Shown piece by piece: positions 40,780-49,600 of a stretch of DNA of 64,000 nt. Made by a program: the position numbers and the translations under genes. How positions within the stretch are numbered: the stretch's first letter is position 1; each line of letters opens with the position of its first letter. Source of the stretch: Clostridiales bacterium (lineage in GTDB: Bacteria; Bacillota; Clostridia; Oscillospirales; Oscillospiraceae). The DNA lies in NCBI GenBank assembly GCA_004557075.1, contig SFEX01000008.1, positions 152,580-216,579 of the forward strand. Direction: 5' to 3'. Below the pieces are notes generated by a model. That model searched no databases and was not told the DNA's origin. It saw only the letters and a program-made list of their open reading frames with translations.

Positions 40780-40985
40780 AAATATTTTGCTGCCGCAAAA
40801 TGTGAAATCATGGTCTTCGACCAAGGTGAAATTTTCCGCTTACGCGGAAAGTGAAATGAAATCCACCCGTCACTCTGCAAAGCAGAATTTCACTGCGAAG
40901 CAATTTCACGCCGCGGAGCGGCATTTTACCCACCCGCAGGGTGGATTTCGTTGAAAAAAGCACGCTTTCACGTGCTTTTTTCTGG
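40780..40985. repeat. Extragenic repeat with GTGAAAT/ATTTCAC arrays
   Basis: About 200 bases of non-coding DNA carry repeated GTGAAAT (plus strand) and ATTTCAC units around small stems: GCCGCAAAA-type, TTTTCCGC/GCGGAAA, CCACCCGCAGGGTGG, and AAAGCACG/CGTGCTTT. The pattern resembles mosaic extragenic repeats near tRNA genes in gut Clostridia. It abuts tRNA-Tyr. Confidence 0.65.
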
Positions 40986-41067
40986 TGGGGGATGGTGGAT
41001 TCGAACCACCGAAGGCATTGCCAGCAGATTTACAGTCTGTCCCCTTTGGCCACTCGGGAAATCCCCC
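40983..41067 (-). tRNA. tRNA-Tyr (GTA)
   Basis: An 85-base cloverleaf with encoded CCA and the long variable arm of bacterial tRNA-Tyr. The acceptor is GGGGGAT/ATCCCCC, and the anticodon loop CTGTAAA gives GTA. Confidence 0.95.
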
Positions 41068-41096
41068 ATATAAACAATATGAACTTTGATACTCGG

Positions 41097-41172
41097 TGGA
41101 GCTGGTGGACGGACTCGAACCCCCGACCTGCTGATTACAAATCAGCTGCTCTACCAACTGAGCTACACCAGC
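41097..41172 (-). tRNA. tRNA-Thr (TGT)
   Basis: A 76-base cloverleaf with encoded CCA: acceptor GCTGGTG/CACCAGC, D arm GCTCAGTTGGTAGAGC, anticodon loop TTTGTAA giving TGT, T arm GGTTCGAGTCC. It is 29 bases upstream of tRNA-Tyr and likely co-transcribed. Confidence 0.95.
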
Positions 41173-41269
41173 ACGATACCGGCCTGAATATAATAGCAAA
41201 CACCGTTGGGTTTGTCAACAATAAAATTTCAAAATAAGAAAAATATTTTGTAAGCGGAGGGAAGATAAA

Positions 41270-41500
41270 ATGACACTCATTCAGTTGTCGATAGAGTACA
41301 GAAAAAGCGGCGAGCTGTGCCGCGAAAGGCAGAACGAGCTTATGAGGCGGCTTGAGAGCGAGCAGATGTGCGAGATGGAGCGGCTGCGGCTGCGCCGGAG
41401 GATATACATACTCGGCAGCATGGCGCGCGACAGCATTGCCACCTCGCGCTACCTTGAAAGATATTATGGAGATGAGAGACATGCAGGAAAAGAAGCTTAA
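41270..41500 (+). CDS. Small helical protein paired with the sigma-like regulator
   Basis: This 76-residue Arg/Glu-rich helical protein (YRKSGELCRERQNELMRRL, then RRRIYILGSMARD) has GCGGAGGGAAGATAAA upstream. It overlaps the next gene by 20 bases. Such small partners occur next to sigma-region-4-like regulators in prophages and mobile elements of Clostridia. I do not recognise a named family. Confidence 0.65.
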   Translation: MTLIQLSIEYRKSGELCRERQNELMRRLESEQMCEMERLRLRRRIYILGSMARDSIATSRYLERYYGDERHAGKEA

Positions 41501-41798
41501 TATGTTCGCTAAGCAGGAGGAATATATGGCTCTGCGGCAGTACATAAAATTCGGCGAGTCCGGAGGTGAGCGCGGGGCGACGGCGATGGTGCGTCAGGCG
41601 ATAGAGAGCGAGCTGACGCCGCGCCAGAGCCAGCTTGTTCATATGTATTATATTGAGCAGATGCAGATGCAGGACATTGCAGACGCTATGGGTCTGCATA
41701 TATCCACAGTCAGCCGCACCATAAAGCGCGGGCGCGAACGGCTTAAAAGCTGCCTGCGCTACGGCGGCAGAGCGCTGCTGCCCTCGCTGGAAGATTGA
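41481..41798 (+). CDS. Sigma-70 region 4-like regulator
   Basis: This 105-residue protein has a C-terminal helix-turn-helix of the sigma region 4 type (ESELTPRQSQLVHMYYIEQM, then DIADAMGLHISTVSRTIKRG). It lacks region 2, so it is not a full sigma factor; it resembles phage late-gene activators (ArpU/RinA-like). I chose ATG 41481, nine bases after GGAG, but ATG 41466 or 41472 are possible. It could control the phage-like module or the lysozyme downstream; that is inference. Confidence 0.72.
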   Translation: MQEKKLNMFAKQEEYMALRQYIKFGESGGERGATAMVRQAIESELTPRQSQLVHMYYIEQMQMQDIADAMGLHISTVSRTIKRGRERLKSCLRYGGRALLPSLED

Positions 41799-41838
41799 GC
41801 CGGTTTACAAAGAAAAGAAAATCTGCTATACTCAGGGC

Positions 41839-42702
41839 ATGAAGACAAAGAAAAAAATAAGTCCGCTGCTCGCGGTCGTCATTTTGGCGGTGGTGATTTT
41901 AGCGGTATATGCCGCCATAAGCGGCCTGAACAGACGGGCGGAAATTCAAAACGACCCCCACTACGGCATGGTGGAGGTGTATAACGGCGAAGACTATATC
42001 TGGATAGTGCCGGAAGAGGACGTCCCTAAAAACGACATCAGCAAGGACGATCTTGCCACTGACCCGAACGGAAATCTCACCTATGTCGGCGGCGAATATA
42101 AGGCCAGCCGGGGTGTTGACATCTCGTCGTTCCAGGGAGATATCGACTGGCAGGCGGTGTATGACAGCGGTGTGCGCTTTGCGATAATCCGCGCCGGCGG
42201 CCGCTACTACGGCAGCGGTGAGCTTTACAGCGACGATAAGTTCATCGAAAACATTGAAGGCGCCCGCAGTGCCGGGATCAAGGTCGGAGCGTATTTCTTT
42301 TCCCAGGCAATAAGCGTAGACGAGGCGCGGGAGGAAGCGCAGTGTGTCCTGTCGCTTCTCGGAGACAGAGAGCTTGACCTGCCGGTGTTCTTTGATTGGG
42401 AGAGGGTCGTTGACGATGATGCCCGCACGCATACGTTGGATAACGATACTCTGACCGAATGCGCCGTTACCTTCTGCGAGGATATAAAGGCGGCGGGGCT
42501 TGACGCTGGCGTGTATGTGTATAACGACACGGGCTATAACGGCTATGATCTGAGCCGCCTGCAAGACTATACCATGTGGTGCGCGAGCGTCGGCAGCTAC
42601 CCGTATTTTTATTACGCGCACACGGTGTGGCAGTATAGCTTCAGGGGCACGGTTCCGGGAATAAACGGCGACTGCGACCTGAATATGATGTTTACAAAAT
42701 AA
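41839..42702 (+). CDS. Membrane-anchored GH25 lysozyme
   Basis: This 287-residue muramidase has an N-terminal membrane helix (7-28) and a GH25 barrel from about residue 88: GVDISSFQGDIDW (D94) and the catalytic pair in VFFDWE (D186, E188), with a WQY end strand. It would cleave peptidoglycan outside the membrane. GH25 enzymes are common as phage endolysins, but the anchor fits a host wall-remodelling enzyme or a domesticated lysin. It follows the sigma-like gene by 40 bases and has its own terminator. Confidence 0.9.
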   Translation: MKTKKKISPLLAVVILAVVILAVYAAISGLNRRAEIQNDPHYGMVEVYNGEDYIWIVPEEDVPKNDISKDDLATDPNGNLTYVGGEYKASRGVDISSFQGDIDWQAVYDSGVRFAIIRAGGRYYGSGELYSDDKFIENIEGARSAGIKVGAYFFSQAISVDEAREEAQCVLSLLGDRELDLPVFFDWERVVDDDARTHTLDNDTLTECAVTFCEDIKAAGLDAGVYVYNDTGYNGYDLSRLQDYTMWCASVGSYPYFYYAHTVWQYSFRGTVPGINGDCDLNMMFTK

Positions 42703-42706
42703 CAGA

Positions 42707-42746
42707 AAAACGACCTCAAATCAGCATGATTCGAGGTCGTTTTATA
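42707..42746. terminator. Bidirectional terminator after GH25
   Basis: AAAACGACCTC pairs with GAGGTCGTTTT over a 15-base loop; T-rich on the plus strand and on the minus strand (for the coiled-coil gene). Confidence 0.82.
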
Positions 42747-42758
42747 CTTATTAGATAA

Positions 42759-43139
42759 TTATTCGTCGGGGGAATCGATATATACGCCGCCGGAGGCTTT
42801 CGCAGCCTCGACTGCGGCCTTTGCCGCCTCAATCTCCTCGCGCATGGTCTCTATCCTGTCGTCAAAGGCTTTTATCTCGTCGAAAAGCTGGGCGTAGCGC
42901 TCGGAGGGAGCGTCCCTGTGCTCGTCATAGTAAAGCCTGCCTATCTCGACAAAAGCCTTTTTCTGCTCCTCAAGCTCGCCGTTTATTTGCAGGGAGAGCT
43001 TGGCAATGTTGGCATAGCACCTTGCGGCGGTGCTGCCCTTGTCATAGCTGTCCTTGAGCGCTCCGGACTCAACATACTGCTTCGCCTTGCTGGTGACGGA
43101 GTTTATAGTTCCCTTTAAAATGCTTTTGTAGTCTGCCAT
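42759..43139 (-). CDS. Coiled-coil protein of unknown function
   Basis: This 126-residue protein is mostly helical, with a coiled coil from about 50 to 117 (LEEQKKAFVEIGRLYYDEH, then IETMREEIEAAKAAVEAAKA). The N-terminal SILKGTINSVTSKAKQYVES-like part resembles small stress or assembly proteins. It has no membrane segment. It follows lgt by two bases on the same strand, so it is co-transcribed with the lipoprotein enzyme; function unknown. Confidence 0.7.
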   Translation of the reverse strand: MADYKSILKGTINSVTSKAKQYVESGALKDSYDKGSTAARCYANIAKLSLQINGELEEQKKAFVEIGRLYYDEHRDAPSERYAQLFDEIKAFDDRIETMREEIEAAKAAVEAAKASGGVYIDSPDE

Positions 43140-43141
43140 GA

Positions 43142-44029
43142 TTATTCTCCTTCCGTGGGTTCCGGCTTATTTCTGTTTACAAACATATCATCCGGGCGGT
43201 GCTCCTTCTTCGCGTTTACAATGAGCACAATGAGCGCGGCGACGGCGCTTACTATCGCTAAAAGCTGCGATACGCGGATGTCTGTCGAGCCTATATACAG
43301 GCTGTCGGTGCGCAGCCCCTCAACCCAGGCTCTGCCCATTCCGTACCAGAATATGTAGAACCAGAAAAACTGCCCGTCATATTTCCTCTTTCCGCGCTTT
43401 AGCAGAACGTAGAGGATGATAAGCCCTGCAAGGTTCCACAGACTTTCGTAGAGAAATGTGGGGTGGACAAACAGCGTCTCCTGTCCGGGCAGGGTCAGAC
43501 CCATGCGGCAGAAGATATCCGTCTCGGCGCCGAAAGCCTCGCGGTTTATGAAGTTGCCCCAGCGGCCTATGGCCTGACCGATAAACAGTCCGAAAACGGC
43601 GAGATCGCCGAAGGCCGTCCAGGGTATTTTTTTCTTCCTGCACCATATAAGTCCCGTTATAATGCCCGCGATTATGCCGCCGTAGATGGCAAGCCCGCCG
43701 CTGCGCAGGGAAAATATCTTTGAGGGGTTGGCGATAAAATAATCGAGATCGAACAGAACATAGTACAGCCTTGCGCCGATGATGCAGGTCGGTATAAGCC
43801 AGATAACAAAGTCGTACAGATCGTCTGATTTTATGCCGAATTTGGCGGCGCTTTTTGCGCAGAACAGGGCGGCGAGGATGAACCCGGCCGCGATGATAAC
43901 GCCGTAGAGGTAAATTTCAAAGCCGAAGATCGTGAAGCTGTACGGCGGATTGATGCTCCAGTCTCCAAGCGCGGGGAAGCTGATATCAGCCCCCCGAAGC
44001 ATGGTCGCGCTTAAAATATTCATATACAT
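43142..44029 (-). CDS. lgt: Prolipoprotein diacylglyceryl transferase
   Basis: This 295-residue membrane enzyme adds diacylglycerol to the lipobox cysteine of prolipoproteins. It has seven hydrophobic helices and the Lgt signature GQAIGRWGNFINREAFG (about residue 145), with YGGIIAGIITG and HPTFLYESLWN as further conserved parts. I chose ATG 44029; the frame is open upstream into the peptidase gene but without family homology. It lies 14 bases after the M16 gene. Confidence 0.95.
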   Translation of the reverse strand: MYMNILSATMLRGADISFPALGDWSINPPYSFTIFGFEIYLYGVIIAAGFILAALFCAKSAAKFGIKSDDLYDFVIWLIPTCIIGARLYYVLFDLDYFIANPSKIFSLRSGGLAIYGGIIAGIITGLIWCRKKKIPWTAFGDLAVFGLFIGQAIGRWGNFINREAFGAETDIFCRMGLTLPGQETLFVHPTFLYESLWNLAGLIILYVLLKRGKRKYDGQFFWFYIFWYGMGRAWVEGLRTDSLYIGSTDIRVSQLLAIVSAVAALIVLIVNAKKEHRPDDMFVNRNKPEPTEGE

Positions 44030-44043
44030 AACCTTGGAAATTC

Positions 44044-45318
44044 CTATTTTACGGGGGATATTATGCTTATGGCCAGCCTGTCGGGAGCCATGAACTCGGC
44101 AAGGAAGGCTTCGCATTCCTCGAGCCTTATGCTCTCAAGGACATCGAAGCAGTCGAGGAAGCAGTAGCCGCCGAAAACTCCGTCGGCAAGGGCAAGGCAC
44201 AGGCTGTCAAAATCCTCAAGACCGCGCAGCCTTGAGCCGAAGGAGGCGCGCTTTGCCGCCTCGAAAGCGGCGGGGTCAAGCCCATTTGAGATCACCGCGC
44301 TCACAGCGGCTTTGACCTCGTCGAGCACGCGCATGGGCTGCGCGCTCTCGCCACCGATCATTATCGTTGAGGTACCGGCGGTATAGTCTATCTCATAGTC
44401 GTAGTCGCGGTTTAAAAGCCCCTCGGAATACAAACGGTTGTAGAAGCTGCCGGAGGTTCCGAACAGCACGCGCAGGGCAAGCTGAGCCACGATCTTCTGG
44501 CGCAGAAGCTCATTGCCCTCGGGAGCGGGAGCGACCTTTGCGCCGATGAGAAACTGCGGCGCGGATACCTCCATGGCCTCCTCATTCAGCGTTTTGAGAG
44601 GCTTATCGCTCTCGGCCTCGCCCATGTCCGCCTTCGGGATCTCTGCCCGCTCGGGCGGGAGAATTTCTTCCGCAATCTCGATTATCTTTTCGGGATCGAA
44701 GTCTGCGGCGATGCAGAGGGTCATGTTCGACGGCGAATAGAAAGCCTTGTGGCAGTTATAGAGCGTTTCGGCGCTTATCTGCGCGATGCTCTCAACGCTC
44801 CCCGCCACCTGATCGCGTATGGGATTGTGCTCGTACAGCATGCGCATGAGCCTGTTGTAGACGACATAGCCCGGATTATCCTCGACCATGCCTATCTCCT
44901 GCCCGATGATGCCCTGCTCCTTCTGCACCGTCTCGTCGGTGAAGTAGGGGGTGGAGACGAATTTTAACAGCATGCGCAGATTTTCCTCAAAGCCTGCGGT
45001 GCAGTCAAAGTAGTACGCGGTCATCCCGCTGGAGGTGAAGGCGTTCGGCTGCGCGCCGTTGGCGGAAAGCACACTTAGCGCGTTGTCGCCGTCGGGCATG
45101 TCGAACATTTTATGCTCAAGGAAATGAGCAACGCCGGCGGGGGTATCGTGCCACTGGCCGTTCAAGAAAAACCTGCGGTGCGCACCGCCGTAATTGGAAG
45201 CGAAAACGGCATAGGAGAGTTGGAATCCGGGCTTTGTGACAACGTTTATCGTTAGCCCGTTGCGAAGCTGCGCCGTGTAGAGGTTTTCGCCTATTTTACT
45301 GAAATTTTTATGCTTCAT
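44044..45318 (-). CDS. M16 family metallopeptidase, active-type (YmfH-like)
   Basis: This 424-residue protein is an insulinase-type zinc peptidase with an intact inverted motif HFLEH at residues 65-69 (H65, E68, H69) and a downstream Glu region (ENPGYVVYNRLM). It pairs with the inactive homologue encoded just upstream, as YmfF/YmfH do in Firmicutes. Start ATG 45318 follows GAGGAGGTCGAGAGC and overlaps the upstream gene by 11 bases, which indicates coupled translation of the two halves. Confidence 0.9.
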   Translation of the reverse strand: MKHKNFSKIGENLYTAQLRNGLTINVVTKPGFQLSYAVFASNYGGAHRRFFLNGQWHDTPAGVAHFLEHKMFDMPDGDNALSVLSANGAQPNAFTSSGMTAYYFDCTAGFEENLRMLLKFVSTPYFTDETVQKEQGIIGQEIGMVEDNPGYVVYNRLMRMLYEHNPIRDQVAGSVESIAQISAETLYNCHKAFYSPSNMTLCIAADFDPEKIIEIAEEILPPERAEIPKADMGEAESDKPLKTLNEEAMEVSAPQFLIGAKVAPAPEGNELLRQKIVAQLALRVLFGTSGSFYNRLYSEGLLNRDYDYEIDYTAGTSTIMIGGESAQPMRVLDEVKAAVSAVISNGLDPAAFEAAKRASFGSRLRGLEDFDSLCLALADGVFGGYCFLDCFDVLESIRLEECEAFLAEFMAPDRLAISIISPVK

Positions 45319-46612
45319 CGCTCTCGACCTCCTCATCATCGTTGCCGCGGAGAAAATATACCGCGTCGGGCACGAGACTGCGGGCAACACTCACAACGTC
45401 GTCCCGGCTCACGCTCTCGACAAGGGCTGCAAGCTCCATCGGGTCAAATTCCAGACCGCCGATGGCGTTGGACAGATAGAAGCCGTCAAGATTAAACTGC
45501 GAATCCATCATGGCCCTGAGGTCGGAGGCAACGCTCTTTTTCGCGGCGTTTAGCTCCTCGTCGCTGATATCTCCGTTTTTGACCGCCTCGAGCTGGGCTA
45601 TGATCTCCGCTTTCGCGTCGTCGAACTTTTCAAAATCCACGCCGGAGGAGATGAACATCAGCCCCTTGTGGATATCGACGCCTGAGCTTGCGTAGTAGCA
45701 CAGCGACAGCCGCTCGCGCACGTTCATAAAGAGCTTGGATGTGACGCAACCGCCGTACACGGCGTTGAAAACATAGATCGCCGCAAAATCGGGGTTTTCC
45801 ATGCAGTCGCCGAGGCGGTAGCCCATCACGAGCTTGCCCTGCGTGACCGCAAGCCTATCCTCAAAAACGCGGACGCCGTCATCGACGGAGTTCATGCGGA
45901 TATCGGTGCCGATATCGTAGTTTATCTCGCCCCTGGGCATGCCCGAAAGCGCGTCGGTGAGGATATCGGCGCACTTTTCGGCGTCCAGACTGCCGCAGTA
46001 GAAGATCTCAACAGGGGATTCGGCAAGCAGGCTGCGGTAATGCTTGCTAAGCTTCTGGTAATAAATGCTCTCGGCTGTTTCCTCCGTGCCGTAGCGCGCA
46101 ACAGAGAAGGGCTCGTAGCAGCACATCTGCTCTATGAGACGCGAGAGAGCGTATGAGCGCTTGTCGTTTATGCGGCTGCGGATATTTTCAAGCAGCTTTT
46201 CCTTTTCGCTCTCAACATATGACGGGAGCAGCAGTCCACCCTTGGTGTTCGGGGTAAGCAGCATTTCTCCGCAAAGCCCGGCAACGCTCTCAAAAACATT
46301 GCTTCCCTCGGGCAGATATTTATCGTCGGCAAAGCTTGCGACAAAGCCGATACATTGAATTTCGCCTATCTTGCGCACGACCGGCTCTATATAGCTGCCG
46401 TAAAGCCCATCCAGCGCCGAGGCGATTGATTCCATATCCGTGTGGTATCTGCTGCCTCGGCGCAGAACGTACGGTATGACCGCGTTCATCGAAGCGGTTT
46501 CACGGTCAAGCTGAGTCAGCAGATTTATGCTGAGGCAGCCGGTTTTGAACTTATCGCTGCGCAGAGCGGTGAGCCATACGCCGGGCAGTATTTCCTTTCT
46601 GACGGTTTCCAT
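45308..46612 (-). CDS. M16 peptidase-like subunit lacking the zinc motif (YmfF-like)
   Basis: This 434-residue homologue has the M16 fold, but where HxxEH should be, it reads YVLRRGSRYHTDMESIAS, so zinc ligands are missing. In two-gene M16 systems the inactive member forms the clamshell with the active one. It starts at ATG 46612 behind GAAGGAGGTCCTGCC and overlaps the active partner. Substrate is unknown; in the family, small peptides or processing of signals have been proposed. Confidence 0.88.
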   Translation of the reverse strand: METVRKEILPGVWLTALRSDKFKTGCLSINLLTQLDRETASMNAVIPYVLRRGSRYHTDMESIASALDGLYGSYIEPVVRKIGEIQCIGFVASFADDKYLPEGSNVFESVAGLCGEMLLTPNTKGGLLLPSYVESEKEKLLENIRSRINDKRSYALSRLIEQMCCYEPFSVARYGTEETAESIYYQKLSKHYRSLLAESPVEIFYCGSLDAEKCADILTDALSGMPRGEINYDIGTDIRMNSVDDGVRVFEDRLAVTQGKLVMGYRLGDCMENPDFAAIYVFNAVYGGCVTSKLFMNVRERLSLCYYASSGVDIHKGLMFISSGVDFEKFDDAKAEIIAQLEAVKNGDISDEELNAAKKSVASDLRAMMDSQFNLDGFYLSNAIGGLEFDPMELAALVESVSRDDVVSVARSLVPDAVYFLRGNDDEEVESDEA

Positions 46613-46666
46613 GGCAGGACCTCCTTCAGATTACAAATTTAATAATACATTAGTATAACACAAATT

Positions 46667-49600
46667 TTACACATATGGTATACCTTTTCCGTCGTATTTT
46701 TCACCGTCTACGCGAATTTCCTCGGCGGATATGGCGACTTCGTACTCCCTGCCGTCCGGGGAGCGCAGCTTAACGCGGCACTCGGGAAAGCTTTCGGGCA
46801 GACAGGGGCGGATATAAAGGCTGCCCTGCCAGAGCTTCAGCCCCAACAGCTCCTCCGCGCATGCTCTGAAATACCAGCCCGCAGAGCCGGTGTACCATGT
46901 CCATCCGGCCTCGCCGACGTGCCCCGCCGCTGAATATACGTCCGCCGCAATTACAAATGGCTCTGCCATAAACTTACGCTCATCGTGCCCTTCGGGTAAA
47001 ATGTCGCGGAGGATATCATATCCGTCGCGTGGTCTGCCTCTGCGGAAGCAGGCCATGGCCAGCCATATCGCCGCGTGAGTGTACTGCCCGCCGTTTTCGC
47101 GGAAGCCCGCACCGTAGCTGCGGATATAGCCGGGGTCGCGCCCGCCGCCGAAAAACGGCGGGGTAAAGAGCTTGACGAGCTTGTTTTCCCTGTCGTAGAG
47201 CAGGCGCAGGGCGCTATCGAGCGCAAGATCGGCCTTGCTGTTTGAGGCATCGGGGCAGAAAGCCGCCCAGCTCTGGGCGATGGAGTCGATGCGGCAGCAC
47301 TCAGATGATCTTGAGCCGAGCGCTTCGCCGTCCGGCCAGTAGCCGCGCAGATACCACGCACCGTCCCAGGCGTCGTCGGCCGCCTTGCCGAAATTCGATG
47401 CGGCAGTGCGGTATTCATCCGCATCAGGTTTACATAACATGACAAGCAGGTCGGCATAGCGCCTTACGCAGTGGGCGAAAAACCAGCTCAGCCAGACGCT
47501 CTCGCCGCCGACTTTATCCATGCCGTCGTTCCAGTCGCCGCTGCCGAAGCGCAAAAGCCCGTGGGAGCCCGCGCCGCGCGAGATGCAGCAGTCGATGGCG
47601 CGCTTTGCGTGCTTCAAAACCGTCTCCGCGCAGGAGGAGCGAACGGGAGTTTCATAGCGGTCGGATTCATGAGTGTCGAGAGGTTTTGAGTTTACATAAT
47701 ATATTGACTCTTCGCATATCGTAAGGTCGCCGGTCTTTTCGGTGTATTCGCAAAGCGCCCACACAAGCCACAGCATATCGTCCGAGCAGCGCGTTCGCAC
47801 GCCCTTGTCCGAGCCTGACACCGAGTGCCACCAGTGCATCACGTCGCCCTCAAGATACTGATGCTCGCAGCACAAAAGTATCTGCTCCTTTGCAAGACGC
47901 GGGTCGATGAGAATGAGGTTTACCGCGTCCTGAAGCTGATCACGAAAGCCGGTCGCGCCGCCGCTTTGGTAGACAGAGCACCTGCCCATTAAGCGACATG
48001 CAAGGGTTTGGTATACGCCCCAGCCGCTCATATAGCTGTCCATGTCACCGCTGCCCGTCAGGGTAAAGCGGGTCACGATATCCCTCCAATATGTCTTTGT
48101 CTGCTCAAGCGCGGCAAAGGCGTTTTCAGGTTTACATAATTCAACTATAGACTTTTCATCACAGCATCCGCAGACGAATATCATTACGGGCTGTACGTTG
48201 TACGCGGCGGCAAAAACGGGATAGCTAAGATTTTCGCTTTTTGCGTCAAATTCCCCGCGCAACCAGGAAAAATAGTCGCCAGTCCAGCCGAGAGCAGGCG
48301 CGGAGCATGCAGCTCGAAGGCTCAGACCGGAAATCGGGGAGCGGGAACTTTTTGCGACAAACATTGAGTTTACATAATCAATATCAACCGCAACATAATC
48401 GTTGTCGTTATCCGAAAGCAGCGGCTCGCATTTCCATGTCATACGGCCGCTCGTTTCGCCGTAAAGCTCGAGGATAAAAACTCTTGCGTCAATGTTCGGC
48501 GGGACGAAAGCCGTGCATCTCGTGCCGCTGCTGCCGAAGCTTTTTTCCCAGACCGTGTAGCCGTAGCCGAAGCGGACGCGGCAGGGCACGCCGTCGTCGG
48601 CGGCAAAAACGCTGTATCGCCCTTTCGCGAAGATATATTCAAGGCTCTCCGGACCGGAAACGGTGGCGGGAGCGTTATCCCAGCGCGTGAGTTTTAATTC
48701 TCTCGCGTTTTTAAACCACATATTGCCCATGCCGCTGTCGGCGGCGATATAGCCGAAGCTGCCGTTTGTGAGCATATTGGTCCATACACGGGAGGGCAGA
48801 GCGCGGTTTACATAAAATACGAAACTTCCGTCGTCCGCGTACTCGTATTTGTGCACCGTTCCCGGCTTTCGTGTGGCCATATCCGGGAGCTGATATGAAG
48901 CGCCGGTGCGTCGCTCTGCGGGAGGCTCACCGACAATATACGCGGCGGCGCTTTTAATGATATCGCCAGCCTGAGTGGGAAGCAGTCTGATGCCGGCATA
49001 GGTTCCGATGAGCGCTTCAAGGCCATGCAGCGCCAGCGTGTCGCGAACCTTTGCGTACACGGGACGGTAGTATTCGCCGCCCTCGTCGGTGAGGAAAACG
49101 AGATCGGCATATATGCCGCAGCTTCGGATAAGGCAGAACTGCCTTGTAAGAGCCTCGGCCTCCTCCGCGTTTTCGCAGCAGATTATCGGCAGGTCGCCGG
49201 AGATCCCGTATTGCCAGAGCGAGCGTTTATCCGGGAATGGGCGTGCTGCGCGCACAAACCAAAGACGCCCAACAAGCTCCATCGCGGCGTCAAGCTCCTT
49301 AGGCTCCATGTGCGTGAGCGATGCACAGGCCGACACCATAGCGCCGTACTCTGCCGGGCCGATGGCGAGCATGTGCTGCGCTCCCGCATATGCCTCCTCG
49401 CGGGTTGCGCCCACGCAGATGGCAAAGCGCAGAGTAAAGCGCTCGGCGGCTTTCAGGGAAATGTCCACGGCGGCGTGAACAAACGGCTCCGATATCGCCC
49501 CCTCGTTGCCGACGCGCTCCGCTACGGCCTGCATCGGTCTGTCGCAGGCAAGGCAGAGCCAGCTCTCGGGCTGGTTTCCTCTCGGAAGCCTGCGCAGCAG

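Noticed and set aside
40780..40985. The GTGAAAT units as a CRISPR array
   Set aside because: Units are only seven bases, on both strands, with irregular spacing and no cas genes nearby.
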